Shown piece after piece: positions 8,761-16,992 of a DNA stretch of 64,000 bases. The stretch is from Thermoflexus sp042408815. GTDB lineage: Bacteria > Chloroflexota > Anaerolineae > Thermoflexales > Thermoflexaceae. The stretch lies in NCBI RefSeq assembly GCF_042408815.1, contig NZ_JBHOQR010000025.1, positions 156,949-220,948 of the forward strand. Reading direction: 5' to 3'. Position numbers and translations under genes: made by a program. Numbering within the stretch: the stretch's first letter is position 1; each line of letters starts with the position of its first letter. The notes below the pieces were generated by a model. The model saw only the letters and a program-made list of their open reading frames with translations. It did not search any database and was not told where the DNA came from.

Positions 8761-9741
8761 ATGCAAACCCATCTGCGCGGCCGTGACGTCATCAGCGACC
8801 TGGACCTCTCCGTGGAGGAGGTCCAGACGGTGCTGGAGGTGGCCTTTGATCTGAAGATGAAGCAGGCCATGGGGATCCCCCATCGCTATTTAGAGGGGAA
8901 GACCATGGCCATGCTGTTCTTCTACAGCAGCACCCGTACCCGCGCTTCCTTTGAGGCGGGCCTGGCCCAGCTCGGCGGGCATCCCGCCTTCATCGAATCC
9001 AAGACCACCCAGATCGCCCACGGGGATACCGCCAAGGAGATCGGGGAGATCTACGGACGCTACTTCGACGCCATCGCCATCCGCCACGTGGACTGGGGGG
9101 TGGGCAACCGCTACATCACGGAGGTGGCTCGCTACAGCCGGGCGCCGGTCCTCAACATGCAGTGCGATATCTACCACCCCTTCCAGATCCTCGCCGACCT
9201 CATGACCCTGGTGGAGAAGAAAGGGCGGGATCTGCGGGGGAAGAAGATCGCCGTCACATGGGCCTACGCGGCCAGCTATCAGAAGCCCCTTTCCGTCCCT
9301 CAATCCCTCATCCTGCAGCTGACCCGCTTCGGGATGCATGTGGTTCTAGCCCATCCGCCCGAGTTCAAATTGATGCCGGACATTGTGGAGCAGGCGCGGG
9401 AGAACGCCCGACGCTTCGGCGGGGCCTTCGAAATCACCGACCGCATGGATGAAGCTTTCCGGGATGCCGATGCGGTCTACCCCAAGAGCTGGGGATGCTG
9501 GCTGACCACCACCGATCCGGAGGAAAGCGCCCGCATCGCCCGCAAGTATCAGGACTGGATCGCCGACGAGCGGCGGATGCAGCTGGCCCGCCCGGATGCC
9601 ATCTATATGCACTGCCTGCCTGCGGATCGCGGCCTGGAGGTCACCGATGCGGTGATCGACGGCCCCCAGTCCGTGGTCTACGATCAGGCGGAGAACCGCC
9701 TGCATGTTCAGAAAGCCGTCATGGCTCTGGTCATGCGCTGA
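8761..9741 (+). CDS. ygeW: YgeW-type knotted carbamoyltransferase
   Basis: A 326-residue member of the aspartate/ornithine carbamoyltransferase superfamily. The carbamoyl-phosphate site STRTRAS is present near residue 57, followed by a conserved Gln/His region (QIAHGDT), the CDIYHPFQILADLMT segment equivalent to the HPxQ motif, and MHCLPADRG near residue 282, equivalent to HCLP of the family. These match the YgeW group, whose physiological second substrate is unresolved. Run in the catabolic direction it would phosphorolyse a carbamoyl compound to carbamoyl phosphate, which the next gene product could use to make ATP. An AGGAGG site lies just before the ATG. The 159-base gap after ygeY contains no other gene. 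Confidence 0.87.
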   Translation: MQTHLRGRDVISDLDLSVEEVQTVLEVAFDLKMKQAMGIPHRYLEGKTMAMLFFYSSTRTRASFEAGLAQLGGHPAFIESKTTQIAHGDTAKEIGEIYGRYFDAIAIRHVDWGVGNRYITEVARYSRAPVLNMQCDIYHPFQILADLMTLVEKKGRDLRGKKIAVTWAYAASYQKPLSVPQSLILQLTRFGMHVVLAHPPEFKLMPDIVEQARENARRFGGAFEITDRMDEAFRDADAVYPKSWGCWLTTTDPEESARIARKYQDWIADERRMQLARPDAIYMHCLPADRGLEVTDAVIDGPQSVVYDQAENRLHVQKAVMALVMR

Positions 9742-9761
9742 ACCCCACCCCGGAGGTCCTG

Positions 9762-10715
9762 ATGCGTCTGCAACCCGGACTGGCCGTTGTGGCTGTGGGC
9801 GGCAACTCCCTGATCAAGGGGCCAGACCGCATGACCGTCCCCGATCAGTATGAGGCTGCCCGCGAGACCATGGTCCACATCGCGGAGATGATCACCCAGG
9901 GCTGGCGGGTGGTCATCACCCACGGAAACGGCCCTCAGGTGGGCTTCATCCTCCGGCGCAGCGAGCTCGCCCTTCACGAGCTCCACCCAGTCCCCCTGGA
10001 CGCCGCGGATGCCGACACCCAGGGGGCGATCGGCTACATGTTCCAGAAGGCGCTTTACAACGAGTTCCGGCGTCGGGGGTTGAACCGGCTGGCGGTGACG
10101 GTGGTCACTCAGGTGCTCGTGGATCGGAACGATCCCGCCTTCCAGAATCCCACCAAGCCGATCGGCTCCTGGATGGACGAGGCAACGGCTCGACGGCGGG
10201 CGGCAGAACAGGGGTGGGTAGTTCGGGAGGACGCCGGCCGGGGGTGGCGGCGGGTGGTCCCCTCGCCTCGCCCCCGGCGCATCATCGAGCTGCCCGCCAT
10301 CCGGGCGCTTCTGGAGGATGGCTTCGTCGTGATCGCCGTGGGCGGCGGCGGCATCCCCGTGGTGGAGGATGAGCAGGGGGATCTGGTGGGGGTGGAGGCG
10401 GTCATCGACAAAGACTTGGCCAGCGCCCTCCTGGCAATCGAGCTGCGAGCCGACCTCTTCCTCATCTCCACCGCCGTGGAGAAGGTGGCCCTGGATTATG
10501 GGAAGCCGACCCAACGCTGGCTGGACCGGCTGTCCGCTTCGGAGGCCCGCCGTCACCTGGCCGAAGGGCAGTTCCCCCCGGGCTCGATGGGGCCCAAGAT
10601 CGAAGCGATCCTCCAGTATCTGGAACGCGGGGGGAAGGCCGCGCTGATCACCGATCCGCCCCATATCCCGGCGGCCTTGCGCGGCGAAACCGGCACATGG
10701 TTCATTCCAGATTGA
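9762..10715 (+). CDS. arcC: carbamate kinase
   Basis: Transfers phosphate between carbamoyl phosphate and ADP, giving ATP, CO2 and NH3 in the catabolic direction. The 317-residue protein shows the amino-acid-kinase fold motifs VVAVGGNSLIKG at the N-terminus, VITHGNGPQVGFI near residue 50 and VIAVGGGGIPVV in the middle, then a C-terminal GSMGPKIEA loop, all typical of ArcC/YqeA. The open frame extends upstream into ygeW, but GGAGGT followed by ATG at 9762 gives the right start. Only 20 bases separate it from ygeW, so the two are clearly one transcript. No arginine deiminase is present, so the carbamoyl phosphate source is presumably YgeW. Confidence 0.95.
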   Translation: MRLQPGLAVVAVGGNSLIKGPDRMTVPDQYEAARETMVHIAEMITQGWRVVITHGNGPQVGFILRRSELALHELHPVPLDAADADTQGAIGYMFQKALYNEFRRRGLNRLAVTVVTQVLVDRNDPAFQNPTKPIGSWMDEATARRRAAEQGWVVREDAGRGWRRVVPSPRPRRIIELPAIRALLEDGFVVIAVGGGGIPVVEDEQGDLVGVEAVIDKDLASALLAIELRADLFLISTAVEKVALDYGKPTQRWLDRLSASEARRHLAEGQFPPGSMGPKIEAILQYLERGGKAALITDPPHIPAALRGETGTWFIPD

Positions 10716-10926
10716 GCCGGCCGCCCACCTCACGCCTCCCCAGGCCTCCACTCCTACACGCAGCCGTAGTCCCGAAGCCGGCGCTCCAGCTCCTCTCGAT
10801 CCCCCTCCGGATGGAGGGATCTCTCCCGTTGGTCAGACCAGGCCCCTCAAGCCTCCGGTCGGGCCCTTTGAGATTATCATTGGGAGAGGGAAGGCCAGCT
10901 CCTCATCCCCTTTTCCGGGAGATGCC

Positions 10927-11787
10927 GTGTCGGAGATACGCTTTCAGCGCATCGGCCTGGTCTTTCACCCCCAGCGGGCCCATGCCCGCGGCCTGGCGGA
11001 GGCAGTGGCGGCACACCTGCGAGAAACCGGACGGGAGCCCGTGCTGGTCTCCTCGGAGGAGCTGCACGACGGCCCATGGATTTCCGGCTGGGACCTCGCC
11101 CTCACGTTCGGCGGGGATGGGCTGTTGCTGCGCGTCGCCCGCTATGCCGCGCCCGCCGGCGTGCCCATCCTGGGGATCAACCTGGGGCGGGTCGGGTTCC
11201 TGACGGAGATCCCGCCGGAGGAGTGGCTGGAGCAGCTGAGCCAGGTGTGGAAGGGCCATTACTGGGTGGAGCACCGGCTCATGCTGGAGGCCTACTGGAT
11301 CCGGGAGGATCATCGTCGGGGGCCCTTTTACGCTCTGAACGATGTGGTGGTCGGTCGCATGGGCCTGGGGCGCATCGTGCGGGTTCGGGTGGAGATCGAT
11401 GGGCGTTACTTCACGACTTATGTGGGGGATGGCCTGATCGTGGCGACGCCGACCGGCAGCACCGCCTATGCCCTGGCCGCCGGTGGCCCCATTCTCCCCC
11501 CCGAGCTGAAGAACATTGTTCTGGTCCCCATCGCCCCCCATCTCAGCCTGGATCGGGCTGTGGTGCTGGATGAAGGCGTTCGGCTCACCCTCACCGCGCA
11601 CACGGAGGGCAAAGCCGCCTTCACCATCGATGGGGCCGGGGATGAGCCGATGGCGGAGGGAGATCGGGTGGAGATCGCGGCGGCGCCGTTCAGCGCACGC
11701 TTCCTCCGGCTTCGGGACCGCTCATATTTCTACCATCTCCTGGCAGCCCGTCTTCGGCGCATGGTCGCGGATGAAAACACCTCCTGA
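10927..11787 (+). CDS. nadK: NAD kinase
   Basis: Phosphorylates NAD+ to NADP+. The 286-residue protein has the GGDG motif (FGGDGLLLRVAR), the NE/D-like region ALNDVVV, and the conserved substrate loop TPTGSTAYALAAGGP, all diagnostic of the NadK/PpnK family. The start is a GTG at 10927 preceded by GGGAGA; the only ATG nearby (10922) is out of frame. The 211 bases upstream hold a 30-codon minus-strand frame that I do not consider a gene. It is followed after 70 bases by dprA. Confidence 0.93.
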   Translation: MSEIRFQRIGLVFHPQRAHARGLAEAVAAHLRETGREPVLVSSEELHDGPWISGWDLALTFGGDGLLLRVARYAAPAGVPILGINLGRVGFLTEIPPEEWLEQLSQVWKGHYWVEHRLMLEAYWIREDHRRGPFYALNDVVVGRMGLGRIVRVRVEIDGRYFTTYVGDGLIVATPTGSTAYALAAGGPILPPELKNIVLVPIAPHLSLDRAVVLDEGVRLTLTAHTEGKAAFTIDGAGDEPMAEGDRVEIAAAPFSARFLRLRDRSYFYHLLAARLRRMVADENTS

Positions 11788-11857
11788 TCTCCCCCTGGGA
11801 CGCTCTTTGTACCCGCTATCATTCTTTCAGGAGAGGAAGCCATCTCAGAGGGGGCCT

Positions 11858-12937
11858 ATGGATGATCTGGGCTACTGGCTGGCGTTCAATCGGGTGATGG
11901 GGATCGGGCCGGCGCGCCTGCGGGCCTTATTGCAGTATTTCGGGAATCTGCGGGCGGCGTGGGAAGCGGACGAGGGGGCATGGCGGGCCGCCGGGCTGGA
12001 TCAGCGCACCATCCGGAACCTGAGGGAGGCGAAGCGACGGCTCCATCCGGATCAGGAGCGGGAGCGGCTGGAGCGGTCAGGAGCGAAGGCCCTCACGTGG
12101 GAAGATCCCGCCTATCCCCTGCTGCTGCGCCGCATCCCGGATCCGCCGCCGGTGCTCTTCCTCCGGGGCCATCTCACTGAGGCGGATCGATGGGCGCTGG
12201 CCATCGTAGGGACCCGCCGGCCGACGGCCTACGGGCGGCAGGCGGCGGAATGGTTCGCCGGGGAGCTGGCGCGATCCGGGATCCCCATTGTCAGCGGGCT
12301 GGCCCGGGGGATTGACGCCATCGCCCATGAGGCCGCGCTGAAGGCGGGCGGGCGAACCATAGCGGTGTTGCCGTGTGGGGTGGATCGCGTGTATCCCCTG
12401 GAGCATGCCCGTCTGGCGTCGCGGATCATGGAGCGCGGGGCGCTAATCTCCGAGCTCCCTCTGGGGGCGCCGGCCGAGCCGGGGAACTTCCCGGCCCGGA
12501 ACCGATTGATCAGCGGCCTGGCGGTGGGCGTGCTGGTCGTGGAGGCCGGGGCGACCAGCGGGGCGCTGATCACGGCGTCCCATGCGGCGGATCAGGGGCG
12601 AGAGGTCTTTGCCATCCCGGGAAGCATCTTCTCCCCGGCCAGCCAGGGAACCAACCGGCTGATCCGAGAGGGAGCGACCCCGGTGACTTCCCCGAATGAG
12701 CTTCTGGAAGCCCTCAACTGGTCCACGGCGGCCCAGCAGGTGGAAGCCCAGCTTCAGCTGCCTGCGGATCCGACCGAAGCGCGCCTGCTGGAAGTGCTCA
12801 GTCGGGAGCCGCAGCACATCGATGACATCGCGCGGGCGGCCGGGCTGCCGGTGGCGCAGGTGAGCAGCGCGTTGACGATGATGGAGCTGAAGGGGATGGT
12901 CCGTCATCTCGGCGCCATGCATTACGTGCGCGCGTGA
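11858..12937 (+). CDS. dprA: DNA processing protein DprA
   Basis: Loads RecA on incoming single-stranded DNA during natural transformation. The 359-residue protein starts with a helix-hairpin-helix-like N-terminus (FNRVMGIGPARLRALL), then the Rossmann-fold DprA core with AIVGTRRPTAYG, IVSGLARGIDAIAHEAAL, LPCGVDRVYP, ARNRLISGLA and ITASHAADQGREVFAIPGS, and ends in a C-terminal winged-helix domain of about 60 residues (LSREPQHIDDIARAAGL). The longer frame upstream overlaps nadK; ATG at 11858 gives the canonical start. No other competence genes are in the window, but the presence of intact dprA fits a capacity for DNA uptake. Confidence 0.95.
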   Translation: MDDLGYWLAFNRVMGIGPARLRALLQYFGNLRAAWEADEGAWRAAGLDQRTIRNLREAKRRLHPDQERERLERSGAKALTWEDPAYPLLLRRIPDPPPVLFLRGHLTEADRWALAIVGTRRPTAYGRQAAEWFAGELARSGIPIVSGLARGIDAIAHEAALKAGGRTIAVLPCGVDRVYPLEHARLASRIMERGALISELPLGAPAEPGNFPARNRLISGLAVGVLVVEAGATSGALITASHAADQGREVFAIPGSIFSPASQGTNRLIREGATPVTSPNELLEALNWSTAAQQVEAQLQLPADPTEARLLEVLSREPQHIDDIARAAGLPVAQVSSALTMMELKGMVRHLGAMHYVRA

Positions 12938-12993
12938 TCGGGAAGGCGCATGCGGGAGATCCGACTCCGGGCCTCGCATAGGGCGCATGGCTC

Positions 12994-13022
12994 TTGACCG
13001 CAAGCTGCCGCCCATGCTACAT
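12994..13022 (+). promoter_or_regulatory. possible promoter for the exported cyclase gene
   Basis: TTGACC at 12994-12999 is close to the -35 consensus. A TACATG-like -10 follows with about 18-base spacing, inside an AT-rich stretch (TTATATTACATAAAA) that stands out from its GC-rich surroundings. The gene starts 33 bases downstream. The -10 hexamer is poor, so the exact site is uncertain. Confidence 0.35.
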
Positions 13023-13054
13023 GCTTATATTACATAAAATTTAGGGAGGGAGCC

Positions 13055-14251
13055 ATGTGTGGACCGCAGGTCTACGAGGCGATGACTCGGGCCTGGAGCC
13101 GCCGGGATTTCCTCAAAATGATGGGCGGCGCAATGGCCGCCGCGATGCTCCCTGCTCCACGCCTAACGGTCTGGCCCTGGCTGACTGTGGAGATCCACGG
13201 CGCGCGCGAAGGCAACCTCGTTTCCTTCACCCTCACCGTCCGCAACCTCACCGAGGAAACGATCTCCGACCTCTATATCGCCGGCCACGTCCCCCGCAAC
13301 GCGGATTTCGTCGCTGCCACAGCCACCCCCCCGCGGGCATGGTTCCGGGGCTTTGAGGCAGAAGGCGGGGACCTCCAGTCGGCGGTCTGGCTGGCGGAGG
13401 CGATCCCCCCCAAAGGCACTCTGGGACCCTTCGGCTATCAGGTGGCCCCCCATCCCGCCGCTACCCTGGTGAGCGCCCACGGGTTCGTCTCCTGGCAGAA
13501 GCCCGCTTACGGCGAGGCCGCTTCCGCCCCCGTCGGCGTGATGGTGCGGACCGCTGTCCGCGTCTTCCAGCGCAAGGTGGATCTTACCTATGTGCAGAAC
13601 CCCCGCTTCCCGATCTGGCCCGGCGCCCCTCGGCTGGAGATCGAGAACGTCTTCAACCACGCGCAACACGGCTTCTACGCCAACCGCTGGCGCATCTACG
13701 AGCACCATGGCACCCACATGGACGCCCCGGTTCACTTCGGGAAGAACGCCCTGACGATCGAGCGGCTCCCGGCAGAGGTCCTGGTCGCCCCCGCGGCGGT
13801 TATCGACATCCGGGACCGGGCGCGGCGGAACCCGGACGCCCAGCTGACTCCCGATGACATCCGGGCCTGGGAGCGGCGTTACGGGCGGCTGCCGGACGGC
13901 GCGGTGGTGTTCATGTGGAGCGGATGGGGAGCCCGGGTGGATGATGAGGCGGCTTATCGGAACATGGATGCCCAGGGGGTGATGCACTTCCCGGGCTTCC
14001 ACCCGGACGCAGCGGAGTTCCTCCTGAAGGAGCGTCACATCGTCGGCATCGGGGTGGATACCCTGAGCCTGGACTACGGGGCCTCTCGGGATTTCAAGAC
14101 GCACTACACCATCCTCCCCGCCAACAAGTGGGGGCTGGAGAACGTCGCTAACTTGGGCCGCATCCCGCCCGCGGGGGCGATGGTCTTCGTCGGCGCCCTG
14201 CGCATTGAAGGCGCCTCCGGAGGTCCGGTCCGGCTGATCGCGGTATGGTGA
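13055..14251 (+). CDS. Tat-exported cyclase-family amidohydrolase with N-terminal beta domain
   Basis: A 398-residue protein with a twin-arginine signal (SRRDFLKMMGG, then AMAAAMLPAP), so it is likely exported folded. Residues about 40-135 form a DUF11/CARDB-like beta domain (SFTLTVRNLTEETISDLYI). Residues about 170-398 are the cyclase/kynurenine-formamidase-like domain with the metal motif HGTHMDAPVHF and the later VDTLSLDYG and HYTILPANKWGLENV segments. This family uses Zn or Mn to hydrolyse formamides or cyclic amides and lactones. A good GGGAGG site precedes the ATG at 13055; an in-frame ATG at 13082 would also keep the Tat signal. The exact substrate is unknown. It lies near the YgeY/YgeW/ArcC genes but is not in the same operon. 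Confidence 0.85.
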   Translation: MCGPQVYEAMTRAWSRRDFLKMMGGAMAAAMLPAPRLTVWPWLTVEIHGAREGNLVSFTLTVRNLTEETISDLYIAGHVPRNADFVAATATPPRAWFRGFEAEGGDLQSAVWLAEAIPPKGTLGPFGYQVAPHPAATLVSAHGFVSWQKPAYGEAASAPVGVMVRTAVRVFQRKVDLTYVQNPRFPIWPGAPRLEIENVFNHAQHGFYANRWRIYEHHGTHMDAPVHFGKNALTIERLPAEVLVAPAAVIDIRDRARRNPDAQLTPDDIRAWERRYGRLPDGAVVFMWSGWGARVDDEAAYRNMDAQGVMHFPGFHPDAAEFLLKERHIVGIGVDTLSLDYGASRDFKTHYTILPANKWGLENVANLGRIPPAGAMVFVGALRIEGASGGPVRLIAVW

Positions 14252-14326
14252 GGAGCGCGGGGAGCATGGCGGCAGGGACGCGGCGTGGCTGCGCCCCTGC
14301 CATCTATATTTCCGAAGGAGGTTGCC

Positions 14327-16240
14327 ATGGCGGTGAAGGAGTTGGTTGCGGATATCCGTCATCTCAGCGGCGAGGTGTATTATCCTTCCCCCGAGGTCCT
14401 GGAGCGCGCCTACATCAAAGATTACCCTTCCCTCTACCAGCGGGCGATGCAGGACCTCGAGGCGTTCTGGGCTGAGCGTGCGGAGGAGCTGGACTGGTTC
14501 CGAAAGTGGGATCGTGTCCTGGATGACAGCGGGAAGCCCTTCTACAAGTGGTTCGTGGGCGGCCAGATCAATATCTGCTACAATGCGGTGGACCGCCATA
14601 TGAAGACCTGGCGTAGGAACAAGGTGGCCCTCTACTGGGAGGGGGAGAACGGCGAGCGCCGGGTCCTTAGCTATTATGATCTCTACAAGGAAGTCAACCG
14701 CTTCGCCAACGTCCTGAAGGCCCTGGGGGTGCGCAAGGGCGACCGGGTGACCATCTACATGCCCCGGATCCCCGAGTTGCCCATTGCCATGCTGGCCTGC
14801 GCCCGCATCGGGGCGATCCATAGCGTGGTTTTCGCCGGCTTCTCGGTGGAAGCCCTCCACACCCGCATCGAGGACTCCAAATCCCGTGTGGTGATCACCG
14901 CCGACGGCGGATTCATGAACGGGCGCATCGTGGAGACCAAGCGCACCGTTGATGAAGCTGTCCGTCGTGCCCCCTCTGTGGAGCATGTGCTGGTGGTCCG
15001 CCGCACCCGCCACGAGGTGCCCATGGAGCCGGGGCGGGATTATTTCTACGATGAGCTGGCGCGGCTCCCCTTCGCCCAGGGCGAATGCCCGGTAGAGGTC
15101 ACCGACGCTGAGGATCCCCTTTACATCCTCTACACCTCCGGCACCACTGGCGCCCCCAAGGGCCAGGTCCACGTGCACGGTGGCTATGCAGTCTACATCT
15201 ATACCACGATGAAATGGGTCTTTGACATCAAGGATGAGGACATCTGGTGGTGCACAGCGGACCCCGGGTGGGTAACGGGGCACTCCTATATTGTCTATGC
15301 GCCGTTGATGCTGGGGGCCACCAGCGTGATGTATGAGGGTGCGCCGACATATCCGTATCCGGATCGCTGGTGGAGCATTGTGGAGAAATATGGGGTGACG
15401 GTGCTCTACACGACCCCCACGGCCATCCGGGGGTTGATGCGGTTTGGGGACGAATGGCCCAATCGGCGCAACCTCTCCTCCCTCCGCCTGCTGGGCACGG
15501 TGGGCGAGCCGATCAACCCGGAAGCCTGGCGCTGGTATTACCGGGTGATCGGGAAGGAGCGCTGCCCCATCATGGACACCTGGTGGATGACGGAAACCGG
15601 TGGCTTCATGATCACCCCCATGCCTTGCCTGCCCCTCAAGCCAGGCTCGGCGACCATGCCCTTCCCGGGCATCCGGGCGGAGGTGGTGGATGAGAACGGC
15701 AACCCTTGCCCGCCTGGGGTGGAGGGCTACCTGGTGATCCAGACGCCGTGGCCCGGGATGAGTCGCACGCTCTACGGCGACCCCGAGCGCTATGTGAAGA
15801 CCTACTGGTCGAAGTATCCCGGCTGGTTCTTCACGGGCGATTCCGCCCGGCGGGATGAGGATGGCTACTTCTACATCATCGGGCGGGTGGACGATGTGCT
15901 GAAGGTGAGTGGCTATCGCCTGGGCACAGCGGAAATCGAGTCGGCGCTGGTGGCCCATCCGGCGGTGGCCGAGGCCGCGGCCATCGGCCTGCCCCACGAG
16001 GTGAAGGGGGAAGGGATCCACTGCTATGTGATCCTCAAGGCGGGCTACAGCCCCAGCGAGGCCCTGGCCGAGGAGCTGCGCCAACATGTGGCCCAGCTGA
16101 TCGGCCCCATCGCCCGGCCCGAGGCCATCCACTTCGTGGACAAGCTCCCCAAGACCCGGTCGGGGAAGATCATGCGCCGGGTGCTGCGGGCTCGTGCCCT
16201 GGGCCTGCCGGAAGGGGATCTCTCCACGCTGGAGGAGTGA
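14327..16240 (+). CDS. acs: acetyl-CoA synthetase (AMP-forming)
   Basis: Activates acetate (or a short acyl acid) to the CoA thioester via an acyl-adenylate. The 637-residue protein contains the P-loop-like YTSGTTGAPKGQVH, the DTWWMTETGG motif whose Trp pair normally restricts the pocket to acetate, the hinge region FFTGDSARRDEDGY, and the C-terminal RSGKIMRR with the catalytic, acetylatable Lys. The AAGGAGG at 14315-14321 places the start at the ATG at 14327 rather than the upstream in-frame ATG at 14285. A strong intrinsic terminator follows the gene. Downstream mcmA2 and meaB suggest a short-chain acid metabolism neighbourhood; propionate activation is possible but the Trp motif favours acetate. 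Confidence 0.93.
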   Translation: MAVKELVADIRHLSGEVYYPSPEVLERAYIKDYPSLYQRAMQDLEAFWAERAEELDWFRKWDRVLDDSGKPFYKWFVGGQINICYNAVDRHMKTWRRNKVALYWEGENGERRVLSYYDLYKEVNRFANVLKALGVRKGDRVTIYMPRIPELPIAMLACARIGAIHSVVFAGFSVEALHTRIEDSKSRVVITADGGFMNGRIVETKRTVDEAVRRAPSVEHVLVVRRTRHEVPMEPGRDYFYDELARLPFAQGECPVEVTDAEDPLYILYTSGTTGAPKGQVHVHGGYAVYIYTTMKWVFDIKDEDIWWCTADPGWVTGHSYIVYAPLMLGATSVMYEGAPTYPYPDRWWSIVEKYGVTVLYTTPTAIRGLMRFGDEWPNRRNLSSLRLLGTVGEPINPEAWRWYYRVIGKERCPIMDTWWMTETGGFMITPMPCLPLKPGSATMPFPGIRAEVVDENGNPCPPGVEGYLVIQTPWPGMSRTLYGDPERYVKTYWSKYPGWFFTGDSARRDEDGYFYIIGRVDDVLKVSGYRLGTAEIESALVAHPAVAEAAAIGLPHEVKGEGIHCYVILKAGYSPSEALAEELRQHVAQLIGPIARPEAIHFVDKLPKTRSGKIMRRVLRARALGLPEGDLSTLEE

Positions 16241-16275
16241 GGGGAAGGTGGCTTGTCGGTTCCGGATGGGCGATA

Positions 16276-16316
16276 GCGGGGGGTCGATGGGGCATCAGCC
16301 GACCCCCCGCTTTTTT
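16276..16316 (+). terminator. intrinsic terminator of acs
   Basis: An 11-bp perfect GC stem (GCGGGGGGTCG with CGACCCCCCGC) and a 13-base loop are followed directly by six T residues, 35 bases after the acs stop. The remaining part of the 16241-16545 gap holds a small CCGGGC-ATAA-GCCCGG hairpin at 16419-16434 and an AT-rich TAAAAT at 16488-16493 that may be a -10 for mcmA2. Confidence 0.85.
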
Positions 16317-16545
16317 CCGGCTGGCGCGGACCACCGACCCTTTGAAATCGCCCCCTGAGGCGCTGCGCGTCAAGCGTCGGCATGCGCCGACACGTTCTGG
16401 CCGGCGCAGCGGCTCGCCCCGGGCATAAGCCCGGCGGTGGCTATCCGGAAGGAGGATGGGAAAGCCAAACTCCGGGGAGCGGTGGGTTAAAATAATGAAG
16501 TAGGCCAGGCGAACGCTGGATTGATCCCATCCGGCGAGGTCTGTC

Positions 16546-16983
16546 ATGGGTCGTAAAATCCGTGTGCTCATTGCCAAGCCGGGGCTGGACGGCCATGATC
16601 GGGGCGCCAAGGTGATCGCCCGCGCTCTACGGGATGCCGGGTTCGAGGTGATCTATACGGGCCTGCGGCAGACCCCCGAGATGATCGCCGAGGCGGCGTT
16701 GCAGGAGGATGTGGATGTGGTGGGTCTCTCGATCCTCTCCGGAGCCCATATGACGCTGCTCCCCCGGGTGGTGGAGGAGCTCCGGAAACGGGGGCTGGAC
16801 GATGTGCTGGTGATCGCTGGGGGGATCATCCCTGAGGAGGACATCCCCGCGCTGAAGGCCGCGGGCATCCGGGAGGTTTTCGGACCTGGCACCAGCACCG
16901 AGACCATTGTGCAGTTCATCTGCGCGCATTTCGGCATCCGTCCGGAAGATCTTAAAGCGGCCGGCGAGCCGGCGCTTCCCTGA
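16546..16983 (+). CDS. methylmalonyl-CoA mutase B12-binding (small) subunit
   Basis: A 145-residue stand-alone cobalamin-binding domain. It has the DxHxxG motif (GLDGHDRGAKVIARAL) whose His is the lower ligand of cobalt, the SxL segment (GLSILSGAHM) and the GG near the C-terminus (VIAGGIIPEED). Stand-alone B12 domains of this size (McmA2) pair with a separate catalytic subunit McmA1, which is not found in the window; the mutase interconverts succinyl-CoA and methylmalonyl-CoA. The next gene, only ten bases away, is the mutase chaperone MeaB, supporting the call. The start at 16546 is the only sensible ATG. Confidence 0.92.
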   Translation: MGRKIRVLIAKPGLDGHDRGAKVIARALRDAGFEVIYTGLRQTPEMIAEAALQEDVDVVGLSILSGAHMTLLPRVVEELRKRGLDDVLVIAGGIIPEEDIPALKAAGIREVFGPGTSTETIVQFICAHFGIRPEDLKAAGEPALP

Positions 16984-16992
16984 GGATGCCAT

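Noticed and set aside
10740..10830. Minus-strand stretch coding REERLRDYG-like charged helix ending in TAG
   Set aside because: Only about 30 codons after a stop, no start, no family; could be a tiny remnant but cannot be supported.
13163..16132. Minus-strand frame of 989 codons opposite the cyclase and acs genes
   Set aside because: Antisense of two strong genes; no domain pattern, rich in His/Asp/Gly as expected for a mirror frame.
16330..16545. Cobalamin riboswitch before mcmA2
   Set aside because: No GCCACTG B12-box; only small GC hairpins are seen.
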